Origin: Centroberyx gerrardi
Lineage: Eukaryota; Chordata; Actinopteri; Beryciformes; Berycidae
Direction: 5' to 3'
NCBI RefSeq assembly: GCF_048128805.1
Contig: NC_136006.1
Span: 4,259,815-4,323,814, forward strand
Length of the DNA: 64,000 nt
Positions 57,024 through 64,000 of the stretch are shown here, piece by piece. Each line of letters starts with the position of its first letter. Positions within the stretch are counted from its first letter, which is position 1. The translations under genes and the position numbers were made by a program. The notes beneath the pieces were generated by a model that worked only from the letters and a program-made list of their open reading frames with translations, had not been told where the DNA came from and made no database searches.

Positions 57024-57534
57024 TTTAACACATATGTCAGCTCAAACTGCAATATTTTTACGAAATCTGCACACAAATATCGCACCTCCCACTTTAAAGT
57101 CACGCTACTAAAAAGGGGCGTGATGTACGGTGTCCTAAAGGTCCAAATTACCTACAGAACTACCTAACAACATTTCAAACACTTTCACCGCCAATAGCAT
57201 TGTTGTTGGACCTTTTACTTAATAGTTTACACAGTATAAAGAATGTAGTTGGACGATAATGACCTGAAATCGACCAGGCAAAAGGGCGCAGGTCAAGCAG
57301 GTAGCTTCCACTTGTATCCTAGCAACGGATGAAATCCGCTTTGACCAATTACGTTGGTGTAAATTGATGATGGACGTGTAGCTAACCAACCAGAAGTGTG
57401 GAAACGAAACTGTTCCACCCATACCGCATTGAATTGTGGGATTGAAAACCTGAAACGACAACAAACTATCAGCTAGCTAATGAGCTAACTAGCTACTCCT
57501 TTTTACATAGTCAGGAGAACTTTGTCAAACAGAC
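57024..57534. promoter_or_regulatory. Shared head-to-head promoter of cryl1 and ift88
   Basis: Only 511 bp separate the two start codons, so both promoters and both 5' UTRs must lie here unless a non-coding exon exists elsewhere. CCAAT boxes are at 57191-57195 and 57345-57349, and an X-box-like site is at 57314-57326. I see no TATA box with confidence. Confidence 0.7.
57314..57326 (+). promoter_or_regulatory. ift88: RFX X-box-like site
   Basis: GTATCC-T-AGCAAC fits the vertebrate X-box GTNRCC-N(0-3)-RGYAAC with one mismatch in the left half. It lies 209 bp upstream of the ift88 start, the position range seen for ciliary genes. IFT88/osm-5 is a known RFX target. Confidence 0.55.
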
Positions 57535-57615
57535 ATGGAAAATGTGCATCTTGCTGAAGAGGAGGATGATCTTTATTCGGGGTACAACGACTATAATCCA
57601 ACATTTGACTCCGAG
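57535..57615 (+). CDS. ift88: ift88 exon 1 (first coding)
   Basis: 27 codons, phase 0, donor GTAAGT. The acidic N-terminus EEEDDLYSGYNDYNP is conserved in vertebrate IFT88. Confidence 0.95.
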
Positions 57616-57983
57616 GTAAGTTACTTTAACAACACTGCTAACGTTATAGCTCTAGCTGGTATCGCTAATGTTAACGCTAACCTTTCTTAATTTAGCAACA
57701 TGGTGATGATTTGATGTAACGTTATGCTCCATAAAAGTCATTTTGCATTCAGGTATCTCTTGTTAGATATAAGCTAAGCTAGCAAGGCAACCGATAACTC
57801 AAGTAATATGAAATGATTGATTTGCTCCAGGTGTCTGTTTTGCATTGGCCAGTTATTTTGTATATAGCCTGATTTGTGATTAGTGTATCTATTATCGACT
57901 TTCAAGGAGCTTGACAATGATGCAGGCTTCCAGCAAGCAGTGAGGACAAGTCATGGGAGAAGACCCCCAGTAAGTACCCACTG

Positions 57984-58044
<61 letters not shown>

Positions 58045-58191
58045 CAAGATGGGGTGAGGTGGGTGTTTGTATGATGTCCAATAGCCTTCACTCATTTGTT
58101 GATACCGATACACATCATGAAACATAATCATGTCATGTATTTCCCATATGACTGCCAAGTTACCTGCTACTGCCATTTGAGGTCTTATAGT

Positions 58192-58233
<42 letters not shown>

Positions 58234-61200
58234 AAGAGAGATTGAGTGACATAAGCGTGTGTGTATGATGTCCAGTAACTGTTACTCATGCGTTAATGCA
58301 CATCATGAAGTAGTATTGTGTTTTATTTTCCAGATGACTGCCAAGTTTCCTGGCACTGCAGCTGGAGGTCGTCCTTTAGGGACGTCCTTTGGAGTAAGTA
58401 CAAGAACAGTGAATACCTGTGTAATGCTTGCTTTTGCTAATGTGCAACTGTGGTAATTTTTGGCATGAGAAATTTTTAGAAAAAGTTGTAAATGAGACAT
58501 CATGTGCCCCAAAGATGCTTAAGCCCTTGTGTCCACTGCACACTTTCTGTTTTTCTGTAACTAGGAGCGCTGGTCAATGGTGCTGGTGTTGCTTTGAGAC
58601 TGGAAAAACCCATTTGAATGGTTGAATGCTAAAAGTTGAAATAGTTTTAACTTATAGCATTCAGCTGTCTGAGCACTAAAAATGTCCAATATTGTAACCT
58701 GTGTCAAAAGGGTTCACCCTCTTTAATAGAGGCACGCAGACTCCAATATTTCACAGTCAACAGCTTTTATTCAAACACAGTATGTATGTAGCACTGATTC
58801 TGAGACTGGACGTAGCTTACTTAGACAGAGCTTGTGTCACATTGGCAAGTCAGTTTTACATTTATTATATTTTAACAATAATAATTAAGACTTCCTACAC
58901 ACAACAAAAAAGATAATCAAACATAATCAGAAACAATAAAAAAAATTCACTGGTATCAAAAGTACATTGGCCATGTCATGTGCAAAAGAATCACACATAC
59001 AATAGCACATTAAAAACAATGAGGAAAAAGATCCAGAAATGTTCTCAGTGGATTTGCAGCCTGGGGTTCAAAAAGTCAGGCATTCTTCTCTGAAACAGAC
59101 CAAGACAGAAACTGGGGTGAATATTTCCAGCAATGATATCTTTTGAAAATGACCTTAAGGTTGTGTGTCTGAAAGCTGACTTTAAATGTACACATGAATC
59201 ATTAATCAATGTTTTTTTTTTTTTGTGTAATATGTGCATGATATGTGACATTGTCAGGTAGGCAGCAGTTATGGCAGGCAGGGCAGGCTGTTGAAGGTGA
59301 GATTTGTGTCCCAAACACTCAGAGTGTTTCAAACTGACGTGCTGAATAAGGACAAGGTGAATGTTAGCGACTGTTTCACTAGCTACGTAAACACATTTGT
59401 CAGATTTTTTTCATTTTTTACATATTACATTTTCCACTTTTGGTGTATTTTATTGACCATAATCAAACCATGAAAAGCCATGAAAAAATCTCTAAATGGC
59501 CTCCCATTAATCTTATAACTGTTGTGTCTTGCAGTCTAGGATCCCCATGGCCTCCTCACTGGGCAGACCCATGACCGGAGCTGTACAGGTGAGACAGCTT
59601 CGGCTCCTTTATGATTTTCATTATTGATACATGACCACTGGCCTGAGTGGGAGCAGTGTTTGTAGAAGTGTGCATTTGATTCCCTGCATAGCTTTGATTG
59701 TGTATCAATCGATAGTGACACTGGTGTCTCGTAACTTGGGTTTGACCAATATGGATTTTTGAAGGTCAGTATTGATACCAATATTTTTGTATTGAAGCTG
59801 CTGTTAGCCAAATTTTGGACCAATATTCAATATCTTGATTTATTCAGTGTTTCTCCCAGAATTCTACTCTTGTCATTCAGAGCATCATGGGACACTAAAA
59901 CTCTCCACTGAAACCCAGACTAATTAAATTCTTTTAGTGTCAGCAGCTCTTTAAGGCAGAGTGACCCACCACACCTATTCAATGGTAGAGAAACTCTGGG
60001 AGACATAACTGCTTTTTAAGCAAATAATTAATTTACAAAAATGTTATTGAACCTTTAAATTAATAAGTAAAATATGCAAAGAAAATAGGTTTTCTTTTAA
60101 GGTTTTGCAGACGATTTGACCAAACATGACCAACATGACCAAAGGCCAATATCAGTCCGATATCTTGTCTAACCTTAATAATATCCCTCCTTTTGCAGGG
60201 AAAATGTGAATATCAGTGTAACATATGTATTGTGTTATGTTTTTCTTTTTGAATGTGTCAGGATGGAGCAGCCAGACCAATGACTGCAGTCAGAGCAGCA
60301 GGTTACACTTCCTCCTTGACCCGAGGTGAGAGCTGCTGGGCACAGTTTAGAGTCACAGTCAGGCATAGATCAACAGAAATTGGGCATTATAGTCATTTTA
60401 GCTATTAATCCCCTCTACATGGGTGTTGATAAGTAGCTTGTGCTTCTATTACTTATAAGATATAGGGCATCTAAGCATGTCGGTGTTATGGAAGGAATTG
60501 TCCTACATCTGTAACCAAAACAGTTTAGTTCTAGAAAAGCACCCAGAGTACAAACTGTTATTTATCAGAGGCTCATGTTCTAGTCAATTTTCTCTTTTCA
60601 TCGTGAATATGGATCATCTGAAAGAAGAGATTCTTATTATCCAAACAATCGAGTATCTACATTACAAGGCATAACGTGTCTGTTTCCAGGCTCGACCTTT
60701 GACCCTCTGGGCCAGTCCAAAGGCCCCGCACCTCCACTGGAAACCAAGAACGAAGACACGTGAGTTCGCCTGCTCAGTCTTAAACTAACTGGTTTCTGTA
60801 TTTCAGTGTTGCCAATTCCTGCATCATCAAAGATCAGTGTTTCTTGCTTGGGTGGAAAAGCCTTGAAACAGCATTTTAAACCCTGTGACAATAAAATATT
60901 CTTTTAAAACCAACACACATATAGAATTATTTAGGGTGGGATGTCAGCTCCTGTAGGTGAGACAGGGCAACCTATTTAATCAAGTGTAGAGATAATACTT
61001 GAAGCAATGATTAATGACAGTATAGTTGTAAAGTTATTAAATCACAACTATTTGAAATCTGACTCTAAAGATGCATAAGTCATGATAATCAATTATTAGG
61101 CTATATCAAAGTTACTGTATTAACCAATAAGATATGATTTTAAAGTGAAACTACACATTAAAACAACATTTTGAGTTGTAAACTGATATGTGACTTGCCT

Positions 61201-63274
61201 TTGGTGAGGTACATTAATCCTGGTCATAATCCCAACACTTTCTGAGCAGATGTGATAGTATTGGTATTTATAGACGGCTTATTCTCCCCCTTACAGGATG
61301 AAATGCAGCCAGTGTGTAGTGTTGAGTCCATGCGTTTGCTTGGGTTTCTGTTCTAATACATAAAGCTGTAAAACGTTACTTCTCTCCACTATAAATTTAA
61401 ATCAAAGAGGCTGGAGTTGTTTGATAAAAGAATTTAGTATTGGAGGAATTTGAGCAATGCGAACAATGCAAATCCACAACAGTAGAAACCAGCAGGTGGA
61501 CCGGTAGCTGGGTACTGCCATTACTGCCCAACTAAATTATTTATCATCCTCTGAATGGAACAAAGTACAAGATAAATGAGTTTATTAATTTTAGCTCCAC
61601 CCATGTTATATACAGTATATGCTCGAACGCCCCTGTGGCCTGGTGTATGTGGGTCAGAGTAAGCGTGCATTAAAGGTGAGAACAGCAGAACACAAAACCT
61701 CCATATGCAATAAAAACCTTGACTATGCTGTGGTGTGACACTATATTGAAGCAAACCAAGTACAGAAGCCTGAGAGTGCTACAATTATAAATAAATGAAT
61801 AAATGTGGTGGTATAAAGAGAAATAAAAAAACAATTGTAAAATATATACAGAAAAAGACTGGTAAATCTGGAAATTAATATAGAAAGATAAATTGGTGTG
61901 AAATTTATTTAATGCTTTATTTTTTTCACATTTATTTCTTCATTTATTTCCGTATATACACAAAGACAACAAAGGCTTTTCTTAAATTTCAAGCCTTCAG
62001 TCTTTTCCCTCCTCACTGGATTTCGAATGCCTTGGACTTTGTGTATACAGCTCAAGAGTTTACTTTTTTCTCACTGGAGGTTTTGAGTCTTAGAGCTAGT
62101 GTCTCAGTTTTCTATAGCTTTGTTTACTCCTGAATGTGTCTGTGGTGTTGCAGGGTTGAGGAGAAGATCAAGATCCTGGAGAAGAAAGTGAACGACCTGA
62201 TAGAAGAGAGCTGCTTGGCTCACAGCCTGGGAGCCTTACAGCTGGTCAGACTCTGTCCTCCACTGGTGTACTGGTTAGGAAGGACAGGGATAACAACAGA
62301 GTGGATTGGTAGAGGAAGGCTCTAAGTGTGTTACATTGTGAGGACGGGATTTTATAGTGAAGGCTTTCCTCTTAAATATAGAAAAACAATAACAAAAGAC
62401 ACGCTGCAGTACAGAGTTGCAGTGTTGATTTGCAAATGAAATTAACTTTTTGGCTCATCTGCCAATGGCTGATAAACTAGAAAAACTAAGCTGCCATGAA
62501 TAATTTTTACTGGCCATATAGAAAAAAAGTCACCCTACCTGTTTTCAGTTCTGCTTCATGTATTGAATCAAGCAGTGTGTTTTACTTTAAAACTTACTCA
62601 CTCAATGGATCAGGTTTGTAATTCATCATGAAGCGCAACAGAATTCAAGATAACCAAAGCATCTAAAATGTTTTTGTCTCAAAAAGTCCCCGGCAGGTGT
62701 GACTACTCTGGCTGCAGATCCCACTACAGCTGACCCGTGTAGAGTAGAGTAGAATAGAATAGAGTAGAGCTTTATTATCCCCAAGGGGCAATTTGTTTTG
62801 CAGCTAGCAGAGTGCAACATAGAGACAGGATAACTGTACATAAAAACCATCTAAAAATACATCAGATGCATCAGCACCAAGATGTTAAACCGTTAATAAC
62901 TATAAAATAATATATATATAATATAATATATAATAATAAAATAAAGAAGAAAAATGCTTCAACAATCAACGGACTGGTATACAGCACTAACTGAAACCAG
63001 CATCATTCACGTCCCTTAACACTCCTCCTGGAGTCAAACGCCATATTTGTTAATAAAATCAATTACAATTGGAATAAAAGAGTTTCTTGACCTGTTACCT
63101 GTGTGTGTGGCTACGTATGTACTTATGTACCTTGTGTGTGTGTGTGTGTGTGTGTGTAACTTACTCTAGGCTCTTGAGAAAGCCAAAGAGGCAGGGAGGA
63201 AGGAGAGAGCGCTGGTGAGACAGAGGGAACAGTCTGGAAATGCTGACCACATCAATTTAGACCTCACCTACTCT
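57535..63274 (+). CDS. ift88: Intraflagellar transport protein 88 (5' part, 8 coding exons; gene continues past the window)
   Basis: IFT88 (Tg737/polaris) is a TPR protein of the IFT-B complex that carries cargo to the ciliary tip and is needed to build cilia. Eight exons splice in phase: 57535-57615, 57907-57969, 58334-58393, 59535-59588, 60262-60325, 60690-60759, 62154-62244, 63170-63274. Together they give 196 residues. The start MENVHLAEEEDDLYSGYNDY matches mouse MENVHLAPETDEDDLYSG. Then follow QQAVRTSHGRRPP, LGRPMTGAVQDGAARPMTAV, STFDPLGQS, and the lysine/glutamate-rich EEKIKILEKKVNDLIEESC. The last exon encodes LEKAKEAGRKERALVRQREQ to NLDLTYS. In mouse the next exon begins VLFNLASQY and opens the TPR array; it lies beyond base 64000. 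Confidence 0.95.
57907..57969 (+). CDS. ift88: ift88 exon 2
   Basis: 21 codons: ELDNDAGFQQAVRTSHGRRP plus P; acceptor 'gactttcaag', donor GTAAGT. Matches mouse ELENDTGFQQAVRTSHGRRPP. Confidence 0.95.
57985..58379 (+). repeat. ift88: Tandem duplication of intron 2/exon 3 of ift88
   Basis: Two roughly 190-200-bp units (57985-58189, 58190-58379) share (TG)n, (AG)n, 'tatgatgtcca.ta', 'tactcat', 'cacatcatgaa' and an exon 3-like piece 'atgactgccaagtt.cctg'. The downstream unit carries the real exon; the upstream one a decayed copy. Confidence 0.85.
58148..58190 (+). pseudogene. ift88: Decayed duplicate of ift88 exon 3
   Basis: It aligns to the first 40-odd bases of exon 3 but has lost the acceptor AG ('cccat' instead of 'tccag'). 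It reads MTAKLPATAI before a TGA at 58178-58180. It cannot replace the real exon and would truncate the protein if included. Confidence 0.8.
58334..58393 (+). CDS. ift88: ift88 exon 3
   Basis: 20 codons: MTAKFPGTAAGGRPLGTSFG; acceptor 'tattttccag', donor GTAAGT. Corresponds to mouse VTAKIPSTAVSRPIATGYGS. Confidence 0.92.
58394..59534 (+). other. ift88: ift88 intron 3
   Basis: 1.1 kb, A/T-rich; no repeat recognised. Confidence 0.8.
59535..59588 (+). CDS. ift88: ift88 exon 4
   Basis: 18 codons: SRIPMASSLGRPMTGAVQ; acceptor 'gtgtcttgcag', donor GTGAGA. Matches mouse TSLTSSMGRPMTGTIQ. Confidence 0.95.
59589..60261 (+). other. ift88: ift88 intron 4
   Basis: 0.67 kb, A/T-rich. A phrase near 59760-59830 and 60110-60180 ('accaatatt', 'ggccaatatcagtccgatat') hints at an old 'cgatatc'-type MITE, too worn to call. 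Confidence 0.6.
60262..60325 (+). CDS. ift88: ift88 exon 5
   Basis: 64 nt: DGAARPMTAVRAAGYTSSLT plus R and one base; donor GTGAGA. Matches mouse DGVARPMTAVRAAGFSKAALRG. Confidence 0.95.
60326..60689 (+). other. ift88: ift88 intron 5
   Basis: 364 bp; nothing recognised. Confidence 0.8.
60690..60759 (+). CDS. ift88: ift88 exon 6
   Basis: 70 nt: completes Gly, then STFDPLGQSKGPAPPLETKN ED and two bases; donor is AC|GTGAGT. Matches mouse SAFDPLGQSRGPAPPLEAKNED. Confidence 0.95.
60760..62153 (+). other. ift88: ift88 intron 6
   Basis: 1.4 kb, containing a Penelope-like fossil (61628-61760). The rest is A/T-rich. Confidence 0.75.
61628..61760 (+). mobile_element. Fossil fragment of a Penelope-like retroelement (GIY-YIG domain)
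   Basis: The plus-strand translation contains PCGLVYVGQSKRALKVR followed by TAEHKTSI and a NKNLDY..H..EAN pattern. This is the shape of the GIY-YIG endonuclease domain at the end of Penelope-like elements (C-P-C-G-x-x-Y-V-G, then R-x-x-EH). Only about 130 bp is recognisable and it is broken, so it is an old remnant. Confidence 0.6.
62154..62244 (+). CDS. ift88: ift88 exon 7
   Basis: 91 nt: completes Thr, then VEEKIKILEKKVNDLIEESC LAHSLGALQL; acceptor 'ggtgttgcag', donor GTCAGA. Matches mouse EEKIRQLEKKVNELVEESCIANSCGDLKL. Confidence 0.95.
62245..63169 (+). other. ift88: ift88 intron 7
   Basis: It contains a retroposon-tail-like segment (62735-62830) with (TAGAA)n and 'tttattatccccaaggggca', and a (TG)n tract (63130-63157) that ends 12 nt before exon 8. 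Confidence 0.75.
63170..63274 (+). CDS. ift88: ift88 exon 8
   Basis: 35 codons: ALEKAKEAGRKERALVRQRE through NADHINLDLTYS; acceptor 'aacttactctag', donor GTAAGT. Matches mouse ALEKAKDAGRKERVLVRQREQ..NLDLTYS and leads into the TPR array. Confidence 0.95.
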
Positions 63275-64000
63275 GTAAGTAACCTGGATAAATCAGTGTC
63301 ATCTCTTCTTAAAACTCACTTTCCTAGACTTGCTTTTATGTAATGATGCATTATTAAAGGACAAATCCACCCCCAGCATACTCTCACACCGTTATATATC
63401 ATCAGTCTGTGAAGTTCAATGCATTTCAGGAGTAATTTTGTGATGAAGTTTTGTAATTTACTTCTTTGGTGAACCCACTTCCTCTCAACCTGCCTCTTCT
63501 AGTTCTACTTCAGTTAGTTATTTCCTACGTTTCCCACAATGCAGTAACATAGTAAGAGCAAGAGAGCAAGAATTATTCCAGTCAAGGAAAAAGTGAGACT
63601 CAACATTGTGGCTGCAGTGCATTCTGGTCTCTCTCCTGCTCCTGTGGGTGGAGAAACTGGTCTCTCTCCTCTTCTACGATGGATTTTTCCCTGTATTGTT
63701 GAACGTCTCTCGGTGCAAAATGGCGGCTCTAGAAAGAAGCCCTCGCTCTTTGATTCTGAAGGACTGACACCAAAACCTGACGTTTACCGCTGATGAAACA
63801 TTTTCTCATATCAAACTCCACTGTAGCTGCACCGGAAATATCTCGATGTACAATGAGAAAAATACATCACCAAACAGCAAAATGTGTCCATAAACTAACA
63901 TCACTAATAGGGTGGATTTTTCCTTTAATTGCACTTGATCTGTGTTGCTTTTATGTTCTTGCTTTGCTTACCTTGATGTTTCTCTGAACAGGACAGCTGG
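63275..64000 (+). other. ift88: ift88 intron 8 (start)
   Basis: Mostly occupied by the TTAAAGG-ended element. The next exon is not reached. Confidence 0.8.
63354..63928. mobile_element. TTAAAGGACAAATCCACCC-ended DNA element
   Basis: The left end TTAAAGGACAAATCCACCC (63354-63372) and the inverted right end TTAAAGGAAAAATCCACCC (63910-63928) match at 18 of 19 bases. 575 bp, no transposase frame. It sits in intron 8 of ift88. Confidence 0.85.

Noticed and set aside
58148-58190. Alternative exon 3 of ift88
   Set aside because: It has no acceptor AG and an in-frame stop; treated as a decayed duplicate.
63992-64000. Possible start of ift88 exon 9 after 'ctctgaacag' at the window end
   Set aside because: The phase-0 reading gives Asp-Ser-Trp, not the expected Val-Leu-Phe-Asn-Leu; the real exon is probably beyond the window.

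Overview
This window is vertebrate nuclear DNA, almost certainly from a teleost fish. It holds four protein-coding genes in the order gja3 (-), gjb8-type beta connexin (-), cryl1 (-), ift88 (+). This matches the GJA3-GJB2/GJB6-CRYL1-IFT88 neighbourhood of human chromosome 13q12. The fish assignment rests on three things: a single beta connexin of the Cx30.3/gjb8 type where mammals carry GJB2 plus GJB6; the compact intron sizes of ift88; and the repeat landscape, which is full of (CA)n and (CT)n microsatellites and short terminal-inverted-repeat elements of kinds common in fish. No viral, bacterial or plasmid-like system is present.

Layout. 1-6150 is intergenic and dominated by a nested repeat block (831-5290) with an 11-unit 44-bp minisatellite and four tRNA-Thr-like units. 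6150-10764 is gja3: an intact single-exon CDS (466 aa) with a probable long 3' UTR. 10765-17216 is intergenic. 17217-18053 is the beta connexin (267 aa, intact single-exon CDS). 18054-21860 is intergenic. 21861-57023 is cryl1, whose nine coding exons could all be placed with consistent splice phases (981 nt including the stop, 326 aa). 57024-57534 is a 511-bp head-to-head promoter region shared by cryl1 and ift88, with a near-consensus RFX X-box. 57535 to the end is the 5' part of ift88: eight coding exons, 196 residues, ending before the TPR domain.

How the genes relate. The two connexins are gap-junction channel subunits (lens-type alpha-3 and epidermal/inner-ear-type beta). CRYL1 is a cytosolic L-gulonate 3-dehydrogenase and IFT88 is an intraflagellar-transport-B subunit of cilia. 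They are not a pathway; the block is conserved synteny. In humans, deletions upstream of GJB6 that reach into CRYL1 silence GJB2, so long cryl1 introns are plausible hosts for connexin enhancers, and a CpG-dense islet in cryl1 intron 6 is the best candidate here.

Most interesting observations: a decayed tandem duplicate of ift88 exon 3; a cryl1 splice acceptor whose pyrimidine tract is replaced by a roughly 90-bp TG repeat, with the same exon's donor abutting a transposon end; a minisatellite grown from one arm of an inverted repeat; and a dispersed element that carries its own compound microsatellite. I see no convincing previously undescribed gene system. Family names for repeats are from memory of their ends and were not searched.
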